NCBI GenBank assembly: GCA_021828685.1
Contig: JAJZDJ010000006.1
Location: 1-41,705, forward strand
DNA: 41,705 nucleotides
Source of the DNA: Actinomycetes bacterium
GTDB taxonomy: Bacteria > Actinomycetota > Acidimicrobiia > Acidimicrobiales > Palsa-688
Reading direction: 5' to 3'
Numbering within the stretch: the stretch's first letter is position 1; each line of letters begins with the position of its first letter. This document shows, in pieces, positions 1 to 8,604 of the stretch. The position numbers were made by a program, and so were the translations under genes. Under the pieces are notes generated by a model. It ran no database searches, was not told the DNA's origin, and saw only the letters and a program-made list of their open reading frames with translations.

Positions 1-87
1 GTCGAGGTCTGCCCCACCGACGCCATCCACGCATCGACTGCCGGGCTGTCGCGCCTGGGCTCCTCGGGGTTCGCTCCGTCGAAATGA
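1..87 (+). CDS. C-terminal end of an iron-sulfur (ferredoxin-like) protein, partial
   Basis: The frame opening at base 1 reads into a TGA at 85-87 and carries the motif VCPTDAIH, the typical last cysteine motif of a 4Fe-4S ferredoxin domain (CPxxAI). About 20 residues rich in Ser, Gly and Leu follow. The rest of the gene lies left of the window. Its stop overlaps the cobH start (ATGA), so the two are probably translationally coupled. In cobalamin operons such a tail could belong to a ferredoxin or to a biosynthetic enzyme with an added Fe-S domain; the fragment is too short to decide. Confidence 0.6.
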   Translation, partial: VEVCPTDAIHASTAGLSRLGSSGFAPSK

Positions 88-716
88 CCGAGCGGCGGAC
101 TCAACCCCACCCGATAGAAGTCGAGTCATATCGGATCATGCAGGCGCGGGTGGACTTTTCGGCGTGGCCCGAGCCGGCGCGGTCGGTCGTGGCGCGCATG
201 GTTCACTCGACCGCCGACGAATCTTTTTCTGTCAGCGCCCTTGTCGGCTTCGACGCAGTCCCAAGGATCATCGCTGCGCTCGACGCCCGCTCGACCGTCG
301 TGTGCGACTCTCGCATGGTCGCCGCAGGGATCCCCGCCGTTTCGGCGTTCACCGACGTGGTCTGCGCATTGGATTTCGACACGACCCATGCCGGCGCAGA
401 CGGCCACCAGCGAGACGAGACCCGGTCGGCGGCGGCGATCTCGCGTGCAGCGGCCGCACATCCAAGTGGCGCTGTCTGGGTGATCGGCAACGCCCCGACC
501 GCGTTGGCGCGCCTCGTCGAGCTAGCCCGGCTCGGTCGTGTGGAGCCGTCCGGCGTCATCGGACTGCCAGTCGGCTACGTCGGGGCTGCCGAGGCTAAAG
601 CCGAGCTTTGGAGGTCCCCGCTCGCCGGCATATCGATAACGAACCGGGGAGAGCGAGGCGGCAGCCCGGTGGCCGCGGCGGCGCTGAACTCTATAGCCCG
701 GCTGCGGCTTCCTTGA
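84..716 (+). CDS. cobH: Precorrin-8X methylmutase (CobH/CbiC)
   Basis: This enzyme moves the C-11 methyl group to C-12 of the corrin ring, converting precorrin-8X (or cobalt-precorrin-8) to hydrogenobyrinate (or cobyrinate) in cytoplasmic cobalamin synthesis. The N-terminus has the family signature HPIEVESYRIM (residues 9-19), followed by ARMVHSTADESF with the putative catalytic His at 41. A glycine-rich stretch (GVIGLPVGYVGAAEAK) and the final NRGERGGSPVAAAALN are also typical. The length of 210 residues is normal. The ATG overlaps the stop of the preceding Fe-S gene. The 3' end overlaps the convergent rluD by 26 bases. Whether the pathway is aerobic or anaerobic cannot be told from this gene alone. 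Confidence 0.95.
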   Translation: MTERRTQPHPIEVESYRIMQARVDFSAWPEPARSVVARMVHSTADESFSVSALVGFDAVPRIIAALDARSTVVCDSRMVAAGIPAVSAFTDVVCALDFDTTHAGADGHQRDETRSAAAISRAAAAHPSGAVWVIGNAPTALARLVELARLGRVEPSGVIGLPVGYVGAAEAKAELWRSPLAGISITNRGERGGSPVAAAALNSIARLRLP

Positions 717-1656
717 CCTGGCCGAGCGCCCCGACCAGGTCGTCGGGCAGTCGAGAATCGAACTCCATCCGCTCGCCGCTAGCCGGATGATCGAAACCGA
801 GGCTGGCGGCATGCAGGAAGAACCGCTCCGGCTGCAGCAGGCTGCGAAAAGGACCGGACCTTCCCCCATAACGCGGGTCGCCCACCACCGGATGGCCTAT
901 CGCCGCGACATGAACCCTGATCTGGTGGGTTCGCCCGGTTTCGAGCGCCAAGGCAAGCTCGCTGGACTCCATCGGGCCTGCGTGGCGGGCGACGACCTCG
1001 TAGCGGGTACGCGCCTCGCGCCCGCCGGCGACGACGCTGAAGCGGGTCGGATCACGCGCTGAACGCCCGAGGGGAGCGTCGATCATCCCCGAATCGGACT
1101 CTACCGTGCCGCGCACCAAGGCTACATAACGCCTCGAAACGGATCTTTTCGACAGCTGTTCCACCAGGCTCGCCCGGGCGTGCTCCGTGCGGGCTACGAC
1201 CAGTAGGCCCGACGTGCCCTTGTCCAGGCGATGTACGACCCCCGGACGTCCCGCCTGGTCCCCGACGTCGAGGTGGGACAGATCACCGTATCTCCCGACG
1301 AGGGCCTGAATCAAAGTTCCGGTCGCGTTGGCCGCCCCGGGATGCACTACCACGCCGGCTGGCTTGTCGACGACGATCACTTCGTCGTCGACGAACACTT
1401 CGACGAAATCAGCCAGGGGACGATCGTCAACGGGTGTCACGACGGCGCCCGGCAAGGAACCGGTGACCACGACCTTCTCGCCTGCTCTCACCCGACGGCT
1501 GCGCTGCGTGGAGGTACGCCCGCCGATGCTGACCATCCCTGCCGACATCATCTCGTTGACCTGACTTCGCGCGAGTCCGCTAACCAGCGCAATGACCCGG
1601 TCTAACCTCTCACCGTCGAGGGCCGCCGGGACAGCCCACGGGTCGCCGTCAGGCAT
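691..1656 (-). CDS. rluD: RluD-family 23S rRNA pseudouridine synthase
   Basis: Isomerises uridine to pseudouridine, most likely in 23S rRNA. An S4 RNA-binding domain (about residues 14-75, LDRVIALVSGLARSQVNEMM) precedes the catalytic domain. The active-site motif HRLDKGTSG (142-150) places the catalytic Asp at 145, and RTHQIRVH is the usual C-terminal motif. The length of 321 residues is standard. The ATG overlaps the end of lspA by 8 bases, an arrangement common in bacteria, so the two are likely co-transcribed. RluD itself modifies helix 69; the paralogues RluC and RluA cannot be excluded by sequence alone. Confidence 0.93.
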   Translation of the reverse strand: MPDGDPWAVPAALDGERLDRVIALVSGLARSQVNEMMSAGMVSIGGRTSTQRSRRVRAGEKVVVTGSLPGAVVTPVDDRPLADFVEVFVDDEVIVVDKPAGVVVHPGAANATGTLIQALVGRYGDLSHLDVGDQAGRPGVVHRLDKGTSGLLVVARTEHARASLVEQLSKRSVSRRYVALVRGTVESDSGMIDAPLGRSARDPTRFSVVAGGREARTRYEVVARHAGPMESSELALALETGRTHQIRVHVAAIGHPVVGDPRYGGRSGPFRSLLQPERFFLHAASLGFDHPASGERMEFDSRLPDDLVGALGQVKEAAAGL

Positions 1657-2221
1657 CGGAGCCGCCGAGTCGACTCGGGGCCGGCCGGTCAGGAGAGCCT
1701 CCGGGTGGCTTCGCCGGGGAGCGGTACGAGGAAAGCAGCACGATCACGCCGACCACGACACACGAGTCGGCCACGTTGAAGACAGGCCACCACCGGACGG
1801 CCTGGATGAAGTCGACGACTCCGCCGGGATAACCCGGAATGTGGCGGAAGAGGCGGTCGCCCAAGTTGCCGAGCGCGCCGCCGAGCAACAGGCCCAGGCC
1901 GGCGAGGGTGGCGTACCCGGCAGACGCCGAAACCCTCCGGGTGACCAGGACGAGAACGCAGACGGCCACGACCACGACAGCTTCGAGGATGGGCGTCACC
2001 CCGCGTCCGAGGCTGAATGCCGTCCCGGTGTTGAACGTGAGAAGGAAGTTCACCGGACCGATCACGTGGCGAGGGCGGCCGGGCGTCAGGTTGGCTAGCG
2101 CCCAGTCCTTGCTCGCCACGTCGCCTGCGATCACCAGAGTCGCTACCGCCGCCACCAGCCCGATCCGCCGCCACCCCGGTCGCGTCCGGACGACCGCCTC
2201 TCGGTGTTGTCCGACGCTCAA
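1649..2221 (-). CDS. lspA: Lipoprotein signal peptidase (signal peptidase II)
   Basis: Membrane aspartyl protease that removes the signal peptide of diacylated prolipoproteins. Four hydrophobic segments are visible (about residues 19-34, 55-70, 78-95, 103-120, with the last helix near 150-168). The two catalytic aspartates sit in GNLGDRLFR (Asp122) and FNVADSCVVVG (Asp152). The NTGTAFS motif is the family's conserved NxGxAFS. The start is a TTG seven bases after the stop of the upstream DksA-like gene; no good ribosome site is near it, so the exact start is uncertain. The gene is followed by rluD, an lspA-rluD pair seen in many bacteria. Confidence 0.93.
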   Translation of the reverse strand: MSVGQHREAVVRTRPGWRRIGLVAAVATLVIAGDVASKDWALANLTPGRPRHVIGPVNFLLTFNTGTAFSLGRGVTPILEAVVVVAVCVLVLVTRRVSASAGYATLAGLGLLLGGALGNLGDRLFRHIPGYPGGVVDFIQAVRWWPVFNVADSCVVVGVIVLLSSYRSPAKPPGGSPDRPAPSRLGGSDA

Positions 2222-2228
2222 AATGAGC

Positions 2229-2765
2229 TTATCGCCTCGACGACAAACCGCCGCTCTTGCACGCTACACACAGGGCCGCGTAAGGAAGCGCCTCGAGACG
2301 TGCCTCGGGGATCGGCTGGCCGCATCGCTCGCACACCCCGTAGGTGCCGTCGTCGATCTTTGCCAAAGCCCGGTCGATCTCCGCCACGGTCGCCCTCGCC
2401 TGCGCCGAGAGGTAGAGATCTATCTCGCGGTCGACGTTGGCCGTACCGCCCTCCCCTCCCTCCTCGTCGAACTGGACGTCGCCCGGCTCGTGCTCGAGCG
2501 CCAGGGAGTCCGCCTGGGCCTTCAAGGATTCCGCTGAGCCCATGTAGTCGGCTCGCTCGGCGAGCAGAGTCAGGCGCTGAGCGTCCAGGAAGGCACTGCC
2601 CGTAACGGCGGGGGGTGATTCAGCCCTCTTGCGCGCCGGAGCCTTTCGCGCCGGCGCCTTGCGGTCGCCCGGGGTCGTCGCAGTGACGTCGTTCGCCGCG
2701 ACCGAATCCACCGTTACCTCTACTAGGTCCTCGGTACTTGACATCGAAGCCTTCTTCTGCACCAT
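2229..2765 (-). CDS. TraR/DksA-type zinc finger protein
   Basis: The C-terminal half has a helical segment (about residues 105-138) followed by a four-cysteine zinc finger, CERCGQPI (Cys145, Cys148) and CVAC (Cys166, Cys169), as in DksA/TraR proteins that bind in the RNA polymerase secondary channel. The N-terminal half is low complexity, with a direct KAPARKAPARKR repeat and an acidic patch (DEEGGEGG), typical of actinobacterial members. No target is known. An ATG seven codons in (2744) has the better ribosome site (AGAAGG, 5-base spacing), so the true start may be there. It is divergent from ileS and lies upstream of lspA-rluD. Confidence 0.85.
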   Translation of the reverse strand: MVQKKASMSSTEDLVEVTVDSVAANDVTATTPGDRKAPARKAPARKRAESPPAVTGSAFLDAQRLTLLAERADYMGSAESLKAQADSLALEHEPGDVQFDEEGGEGGTANVDREIDLYLSAQARATVAEIDRALAKIDDGTYGVCERCGQPIPEARLEALPYAALCVACKSGGLSSRR

Positions 2766-2887
2766 TCGACTGACCTGATATTCCGCTAGAACCTCATTGG
2801 CGGGCGAGTAACCATAACACTTGGCAGCGCCGAGATAATCCCGTCTCTGCGGAGGCTTCGAGGGAAGCCGTTTAGGACTAGTAGGTT

Positions 2888-5800
2888 GTGTGCGTGCCTG
2901 GCGATCCCGCCCTACTTCCCGACGAGCCCGCTCGACGCGTACCTGCTGCCTACCCCGACGTTACGCGCTCGCCCAACCTTGCCGATATCGAGGAACAGGT
3001 CCTCAAGTCTTGGGAGACAGCTGGCACCTTCGCCCGCTCGGTCGAAGGTCGGCGTGGAAGCCAGGAGTTCGTCTTCTACGACGGACCCCCGTTCGCCAAC
3101 GGCCTTCCCCACTACGGGCATCTCCTGACCGGATTCGTCAAGGACGCGGTACCGCGCTACCAGACGATGCGCGGTCGGCTGGTCGAACGCCGTTTCGGCT
3201 GGGACTGCCACGGCCTGCCGGCCGAAATAGAAGCGGAGAAAGAGCTGGGCGTCTCCGGGCGGGCGGCGATCGGCGAGTACGGTATCGATGCTTTCAACAA
3301 TTTCTGTAGAAGTTCGGTGCTTCGCTACACAGACGAGTGGCGCCGCTACGTGACGCGCCAAGCCCGGTGGGTCGACTTCGACAACGACTACAAGACTATG
3401 GACCTCTCCTACATGGAGAGCGTCATGTGGGCCCTCGCAGAACTTTACGGGAAGGGTCTCCTCTATGAGGACTACCGGGTCCTTCCCTACTGCTGGGAGT
3501 GCGAAACCCCGCTGTCCAACTCCGAGACACGCCAAGACGACGCCTACCGGGAGCGCCAGGACCCAGCCGTCACGGTCGCCTTCCACCTGCCCGGTCCCGA
3601 TCCGATCGACCTGTGGGTGTGGACGACCACGCCGTGGACTCTTCCGTCGAACCTCGCCCTCGCCGTCGGAGCCGAGATCGACTACGCCGTGTTCGAGCGT
3701 GAAGGCAGCCACTTCGCCGTCGCCGCGGACCGGCTGGACGCCTACGAGAAGTCCCTCCAAGGAGCCACACGCACGGCGACATTGCGAGGAAGCGATCTGG
3801 TGGGGAGAAGCTACGAGCCGCTCTTCCCCTATTTTTCCGCCACGGCCAACGCATTCGTTGTGCTCGGCGCTCAGTTCGTCAACACCGACGAAGGCACCGG
3901 GATCGTGCACATGGCTCCGGGATTCGGGGAGGACGACCAGATCGCCTGTGCGCAAGCCGGGATCCCCGTCGTTTGCCCGGTCGACGACCGGACCAGATTC
4001 ACCGGAGAAGTCCCCGACTTCGAGGGTATGCAGGTCTTCGAAGCGAACCAGCCTGTCATCAGAGTTCTCCGGGAAAAAGGTTCCCTGGTGCGCTCGGACT
4101 CATACGTTCACTCCTACCCGCATTGCTGGCGAAGCGACACGCCGCTCGTCTACCGGGCGGTTTCATCATGGTTTGTCAAGGTAACTGCCGTAAAAGCTCA
4201 GCTGGCGGAGGCAAACACTAAGATCGGCTGGGTTCCCGAGCACGTCAAAGACGGCTCGTTCGGGCGTTGGCTCGACAACGCCCGGGACTGGTCCATTTCG
4301 AGGAACCGCTTCTGGGGTTCACCTATACCGGTCTGGAAAAGCGACAACCCCGACTACCCCAGGATCGACGTCTACGGAAGCCTCGACGCCATCGAAGCCG
4401 ACTTCGGGGTGCGGCCGGTGGATTTGCATCGCCCGGCGATAGACGAGCTCACCCGCCCCAACCCCGACGACCCCACCGGTCGATCCACGATGCGGCGGAT
4501 CCCCGACGTTCTCGACTGCTGGTTCGAAAGCGGCTCGATGCCGTTCGCACAGGTTCATTACCCCTTCGAGAACAAGGAGTGGTTCGACACCCACTTCCCA
4601 GGCGACTTCATCGTCGAGTACATCGGTCAGACCCGGGGCTGGTTCTACACACTCCATGTGCTTGCCGTCGCGCTGTTCGGGCGTCCCGCCTTTTCGAATT
4701 GCCTGGCGCACGGGATACTTCTCGGCGACGACGGTGCCAAGCTGTCCAAACGACTTCGCAACTACCCTGACCCTCTCGCCATGTTTGACCGCTACGGCGC
4801 AGACGCAATGCGATGGTTCCTCCTCAGCTCCACGATTATGCGAGGGGGCGACATGATCGTCGACGAGGGGGGGATCAAAGAAGCGGTTCGCGCAGCTGTC
4901 CTGCCGTACTGGAATGCCTGGTATTTCTTCGCGCTATACGCGAACGCGGATCGTCGCAGCGCCGACCATCAGCGCAGTGACTCCTCGAACCTCTTGGACC
5001 GCTACATCATCGCGAAACTCGCGAATGCCGTAGCATCCGCAGGGGCGTCGATGGAGTCATTCGACTTGTCAGGAACGACGGCGATCATCGAGTCGTTCCT
5101 CGATTCGCTCAACAACTGGTATATCCGTCGCAGCCGCGACCGTTTCTGGGGCACGGGCTCTGGCCGTGAGACCGACACGCAGGACGCATTCGACACTCTC
5201 GCGACAGTCCTCGAAATATTGAGTCGGCTTGCAGCTCCCTTGCTGCCCATGATTTCCGAGGTCGTGTGGCGTGGCTTGACGGGCGGCGAGTCGGTGCACC
5301 TCACCGACTGGCCGAGCGAAGGTCAGCTTCGCCCCGACGACGTTCTCGTGCAAAGGATGGACCTCGCCCGCGACGTGTGCGGGGCTGCGCACTCGCTTCG
5401 AAAGGCGAACAACCTACGGGCTCGTCTACCGCTCGGTGAGCTCACCGTGGCGGGTCCCCAAGCCGGCGAGCTTGCCGACCTGGTCGAGCTGATCGCCGAC
5501 GAGGTCAACGTGCGCTCTGTCGTCCTCTGCGACGACCCTGCACTATTCGCGAGCCCTCAGTTGAGTGTCGTGTTCAAGGTTGCGGCACCGCGCCTCGGAC
5601 CTGCGATACAAGGCGTCGCCGCAGCGGCCAAGCGCGGAGACTGGGAGATCCAGGGCGACCGAAGCGCCCGCGTAGGCACCGAGGTGCTCCTCGAAGGCGA
5701 GTACGAGATGCGCGTCAACCCGCTGGACCCTGCGACGACGCGGACACTGCCGGGTATGGCAGGCGTCGTCGTGCTCGACTTGGAGGTGACCCCGGAACTT

Positions 5801-6070
5801 GCCTTGGAAGGCCGCGCCCGGGACCTCGTCAGGGAAGTCCAGCAGATCCGACGCGACCTCGGCCTTGAGGTCTCGGACCGCATAAATCTCGCCGTCGGCG
5901 GTGACGTCGACGTTCGCGAAGCCCTCGACTCGCACGGGGATTGGCTTGCCGAGCAGGTGCTAGCGGCTTCGCTGACATGGGTCGACACTGTCGGCGACGA
6001 AGCGACGTGGAGGCAGGTCGAACTCGCCGACGGATCAGCGGCGGCTGTCTCTGTGGTAGTCGCCGGCTAA
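2888..6070 (+). CDS. ileS: Isoleucyl-tRNA synthetase, type 2 (eukaryote-like)
   Basis: Class I synthetase charging tRNA-Ile, with an editing domain that removes Val. The HIGH motif is HYGH (residues 75-78) in the context PPFANGLPHYGH. The KMSKS motif is KLSKR followed by LRNYPDP (618-622 onward), which is the hallmark of type 2 IleRS, the form naturally tolerant of mupirocin. WTTTPWTLPSN marks the editing domain. The length of 1060 residues is normal for type 2. The start is GTG at 2888 or GTG at 2894; neither has a strong ribosome site. Genes on both sides run on the other strand, so it is probably monocistronic. Confidence 0.97.
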   Translation: MCVPGDPALLPDEPARRVPAAYPDVTRSPNLADIEEQVLKSWETAGTFARSVEGRRGSQEFVFYDGPPFANGLPHYGHLLTGFVKDAVPRYQTMRGRLVERRFGWDCHGLPAEIEAEKELGVSGRAAIGEYGIDAFNNFCRSSVLRYTDEWRRYVTRQARWVDFDNDYKTMDLSYMESVMWALAELYGKGLLYEDYRVLPYCWECETPLSNSETRQDDAYRERQDPAVTVAFHLPGPDPIDLWVWTTTPWTLPSNLALAVGAEIDYAVFEREGSHFAVAADRLDAYEKSLQGATRTATLRGSDLVGRSYEPLFPYFSATANAFVVLGAQFVNTDEGTGIVHMAPGFGEDDQIACAQAGIPVVCPVDDRTRFTGEVPDFEGMQVFEANQPVIRVLREKGSLVRSDSYVHSYPHCWRSDTPLVYRAVSSWFVKVTAVKAQLAEANTKIGWVPEHVKDGSFGRWLDNARDWSISRNRFWGSPIPVWKSDNPDYPRIDVYGSLDAIEADFGVRPVDLHRPAIDELTRPNPDDPTGRSTMRRIPDVLDCWFESGSMPFAQVHYPFENKEWFDTHFPGDFIVEYIGQTRGWFYTLHVLAVALFGRPAFSNCLAHGILLGDDGAKLSKRLRNYPDPLAMFDRYGADAMRWFLLSSTIMRGGDMIVDEGGIKEAVRAAVLPYWNAWYFFALYANADRRSADHQRSDSSNLLDRYIIAKLANAVASAGASMESFDLSGTTAIIESFLDSLNNWYIRRSRDRFWGTGSGRETDTQDAFDTLATVLEILSRLAAPLLPMISEVVWRGLTGGESVHLTDWPSEGQLRPDDVLVQRMDLARDVCGAAHSLRKANNLRARLPLGELTVAGPQAGELADLVELIADEVNVRSVVLCDDPALFASPQLSVVFKVAAPRLGPAIQGVAAAAKRGDWEIQGDRSARVGTEVLLEGEYEMRVNPLDPATTRTLPGMAGVVVLDLEVTPELALEGRARDLVREVQQIRRDLGLEVSDRINLAVGGDVDVREALDSHGDWLAEQVLAASLTWVDTVGDEATWRQVELADGSAAAVSVVVAG

Positions 6071-6074
6071 ATCG

Positions 6075-6089
6075 CGTCGCTCAGCGACG
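6075..6089. terminator. Short hairpin between convergent ileS and divIVA
   Basis: CGTCGC-TCA-GCGACG forms a perfect 6-bp stem with a 3-base loop, and the loop is the divIVA stop codon. It lies 5 bases after the ileS stop. There is no T tract, so a role as a bidirectional terminator is only a guess. Confidence 0.25.
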
Positions 6090-6938
6090 GCGCCTGAGCC
6101 GTCCACCGATGCGATGGTCGTCCTCGTAGCGGTCGCCGTCGTCGAAGAAGTCGTCCATAGCCTTGTCGTCGTCGTCGTAGCCCCCCGGAGAACTCTCGTT
6201 CCCAGGATCGGGATCGCCGGGCTGGATGCTGAGAAGCTGCGTCGAGTCGGCCCCGACAGCCGGCCACACAGACGTCTCGGAGCTTGGCGCACTGACCCTG
6301 CCCACAGGTTCCGGGTCGGCAGGGGCGACCGGGACCGACGTAGCGGCCACGGCAGTGCTCGTATACGACGAAGCGCCGGCGCGCCGGGAAAGGACGTCCA
6401 CACCTCGGGCGCCCGGCGCTGGCCAGAGGATCCCCACGCGATCCACAGCCGCCAGGGCTTCGCTCAGCGAACCCACTACGTGGGCCTTGTGCTCTTCCAC
6501 CCAACGCTGCAGCGTGTCGACCTCCAGCTGGGCCTGCGAACGCTGCGCGTCGAGCTTGGTGAGCTCGGAGCGTGCATCCGAAATGCTGTCCTCGAGGGTC
6601 CGCCGACCCTGCTGCTCGGCTTCGGCGACGATGCTCTGGGCCTGCTGCTCCGCCGAGGCGAGAATCCGGGAGGCCTGCTCGCGAGCTTCGGCGACGGCCA
6701 TGTCGGCTGTCCGCTGCGCCAGCACGAGGGTGCGGCGGAGCGTGTCGTCGGAGCCGCCCGAGTCGCTCGCAGCCGACTCGGCGCGCTGCGCTCGCTCGAC
6801 GGCCTGGCGAAGGCGGTCCTGGAGTACTTCGATCCCGGCGGCTACCTGCTCCAAGAAATGGTCGACATCCTCGGGGTGGTAACCCCGCATCTTTTCCCGG
6901 AATTCGACTTCTCTGAGCGTCTTCGGTGAGACTTCCAT
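6081..6938 (-). CDS. divIVA: DivIVA/Wag31-type polar growth protein
   Basis: The first 40 residues (SPKTLREVEFREKMRGYHPEDVDHFLEQV) are the DivIVA membrane-binding domain. A long coiled coil follows to about residue 165, rich in Ala, Glu and Gln. In Actinobacteria this protein marks negative curvature and directs polar or septal wall synthesis. The C-terminal 100 residues are unusual: a Pro/Ala/Ser linker, then a strongly acidic stretch (DDDDKAMDDFFDDGD) and a basic end (RLRRRR). Order next to yggT, sepF, yggS, pgeF and ftsZ matches the mycobacterial wag31 region. The ATG has AGGATGGGAG just upstream. Confidence 0.93.
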   Translation of the reverse strand: MEVSPKTLREVEFREKMRGYHPEDVDHFLEQVAAGIEVLQDRLRQAVERAQRAESAASDSGGSDDTLRRTLVLAQRTADMAVAEAREQASRILASAEQQAQSIVAEAEQQGRRTLEDSISDARSELTKLDAQRSQAQLEVDTLQRWVEEHKAHVVGSLSEALAAVDRVGILWPAPGARGVDVLSRRAGASSYTSTAVAATSVPVAPADPEPVGRVSAPSSETSVWPAVGADSTQLLSIQPGDPDPGNESSPGGYDDDDKAMDDFFDDGDRYEDDHRIGGRLRRRR

Positions 6939-7018
6939 TCTCCCATCCTAGACGCGCGGCGAGGCTGGCGCCGTGATCTCGCCGGGGTCCAGTCCCCGTC
7001 GAGGGGTGACGCCTCAGC

Positions 7019-7294
7019 TCAGATGGGAAGTCTGGCGAGGACGTCGTTGACGACCAGTTGCACCACGATTATCGCTACGAGAAACGAAAGGTCGATCATT
7101 CCTATCGGAGGGACGATCCTGCGGAACGGGGCGAGGACCGGCTCCGTCACGGCGAACACTACTCTGCGGACAGGGTTGAGCGGGGAGGTCGGGTTGTAGG
7201 GGAACCAGCTGAGAAGCGCCCGCGCGAAGAGAATGAGCACGTAGATCTCGCCGAGGTCAAACAGCGGGTTACCGGAACGGAAGGAGAAGAACAC
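7019..7294 (-). CDS. YggT family membrane protein
   Basis: This 91-residue protein has two hydrophobic helices (about residues 10-30 and 66-86) separated by a loop with the family motif SWFPYNPTSPLNPVRRVVFAVTEPVLAPFRRIVPP. YggT proteins are small inner-membrane proteins of poorly known function; their place between sepF and divIVA in actinobacteria and Gram-positives suggests a link to division or membrane organisation. The start is a GTG nine bases after the sepF stop, without a clear ribosome site, suggesting re-initiation after sepF. Confidence 0.92.
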   Translation of the reverse strand: MFFSFRSGNPLFDLGEIYVLILFARALLSWFPYNPTSPLNPVRRVVFAVTEPVLAPFRRIVPPIGMIDLSFLVAIIVVQLVVNDVLARLPI

Positions 7295-7303
7295 TAAGTC
7301 GGC

Positions 7304-7849
7304 TCAGGTCCGGTATCCGCGTTCTTGGAGGCGCCGACGCTCCTCGGACGAGACTTCTACGTTGGACGGGGTCAGGAGGAACACCTGGTCGTCGATCTTC
7401 TCCATCGCTCCTGCCAGCCCGTACGTGACGCCGCTGCAGAAGTCGATCATCCGGCGGGCGAGGTCGCGTTCGTTGGCCTGCAGGTTCACAACGACCGGCT
7501 GCCCGTTACGGAAGCGGTCCCCTATCAGCTGTGCGTCAGAGAAACGCGTCGGCTCGACGATGTGCGGCTTGGCTGTATGGATCGGGTTGATCGGCCGGAC
7601 AACCGCCGGCCGTGGTGTGACGGCCGTAGGTGACAGCGAGGGTTCCGGCTGCTCCCGGTATCCACCTTCGCGCAAGTTGAGGTCGCGGGCACCCGAATCG
7701 CGGCCGACCGGCCTGACCGACGACACTGCCGGCTCGGGTTCCGTGTAGCGGCGCGACGCAGTGCCCGGTTCCTCGTAGTCGTAGTCCTCGAACTCGTCGT
7801 CGGCCAAACCTAGGTACACCATGGCCTTCTTCATGATCCCAGCAGCCAT
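7304..7849 (-). CDS. sepF: Cell division protein SepF
   Basis: SepF binds membrane and FtsZ and anchors the Z-ring; in actinobacteria lacking FtsA and ZipA it is the main anchor. The N-terminus MAAGIMKKAMVYLGL is the amphipathic membrane anchor, followed by an acidic YDYEE linker. The C-terminal domain is the SepF fold (VVVNLQANERDLARRMIDF, then SGVTYGLAGAMEKI and VFLLTP). I chose the ATG at 7849 because GAGGAGG lies six bases before it; a TTG five codons upstream is part of that ribosome site. 181 residues. Confidence 0.96.
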   Translation of the reverse strand: MAAGIMKKAMVYLGLADDEFEDYDYEEPGTASRRYTEPEPAVSSVRPVGRDSGARDLNLREGGYREQPEPSLSPTAVTPRPAVVRPINPIHTAKPHIVEPTRFSDAQLIGDRFRNGQPVVVNLQANERDLARRMIDFCSGVTYGLAGAMEKIDDQVFLLTPSNVEVSSEERRRLQERGYRT

Positions 7850-7860
7850 CGGGCTCCTCC

Positions 7861-8604
7861 TCAAACATTATTGTAGCGGTGCTGCGCTTTCTGCGATGGG
7901 CGCTCCCCGAAGAGGGCTCGTCCAAGCCTCAAGACCGTCGCCCCCTCTTCGAGTGCCACCTGGAAGTCGTCGCTCATACCCATCGAGAGCTCGCTGAGCC
8001 CGAGGGAATACGCTCGCTCCGCCAGCCAACGAAAGCATCGCCTCGCCTCGTCGAGCGAACCTGGCGGCGCCACGGCCATGAGGCCTATAGGGCGCACCTG
8101 CGCTCGCCTCGATTCCTCGTAGAGCTCGTCGAGGTCCGCCGGCTCGCAACCTGGCCGGCCCGCTATACGCCCCACGTTGACCTGGAGGAAGACCTCGGAG
8201 TCGGGTGCGACCTTCGATACCTCGTCGAGCGCGCTCGGGCGGTCCAAGGAGTGCCAGACGCTGACGACAGGCGCGAGGTGTTTGATCTTCCTTCGCTGCA
8301 GGGCCCCGAGGTAGTGCCATCGGCACTCGGCGGGCGCCCGGGAAGCCTTGGCGAGCAGCTCGTCGCCGTAGTTCTCGCCGATGTCGACAAGACCGGCGGA
8401 GACGGATGCCCTGACAGCATCAATGCCGAATCCTTTTGTCACCGCCACGATACGAACATCGTCGACACGGCGGCCTACAGCCTCGACACGGCCATGGACG
8501 ACTTCGAGTCGATTGGCGACTTCGCTTGCGAGGGAGCTCACAGCCGCCTCTATGCGCACCAGATCACGGTCGCTTGCCGGCGTTTCGACTGTTGCGAGCG
8601 CCAT
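7861..8604 (-). CDS. YggS/PLPBP pyridoxal phosphate homeostasis protein
   Basis: PLP-binding TIM-barrel protein of the alanine-racemase N-terminal fold, without known catalysis; it buffers PLP and affects amino-acid balance. Family motifs are VAVTKGF (lysine that binds PLP), IGENYGDELLAK, WHYLGALQRRKIK, HSLDR, LQVNVG, LSMGMSDDFQVALEEGATVLRLGRALFG. The start is not settled. ATG 8604 is used here; an ATG at 8634 would give 257 residues, and a GTG at 8559 would reduce the overlap with pgeF to 10 bases. None has a strong ribosome site. The sepF ribosome site lies just after its stop. Confidence 0.92.
   Translation of the reverse strand: MALATVETPASDRDLVRIEAAVSSLASEVANRLEVVHGRVEAVGRRVDDVRIVAVTKGFGIDAVRASVSAGLVDIGENYGDELLAKASRAPAECRWHYLGALQRRKIKHLAPVVSVWHSLDRPSALDEVSKVAPDSEVFLQVNVGRIAGRPGCEPADLDELYEESRRAQVRPIGLMAVAPPGSLDEARRCFRWLAERAYSLGLSELSMGMSDDFQVALEEGATVLRLGRALFGERPSQKAQHRYNNV

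Noticed and set aside
2766..2887. Possible T-box riboswitch before ileS
   Set aside because: Actinobacterial ileS genes often carry one, but I found no TGGNACC-type T-box sequence or specifier stem in these 122 bases, and no clear promoter either.
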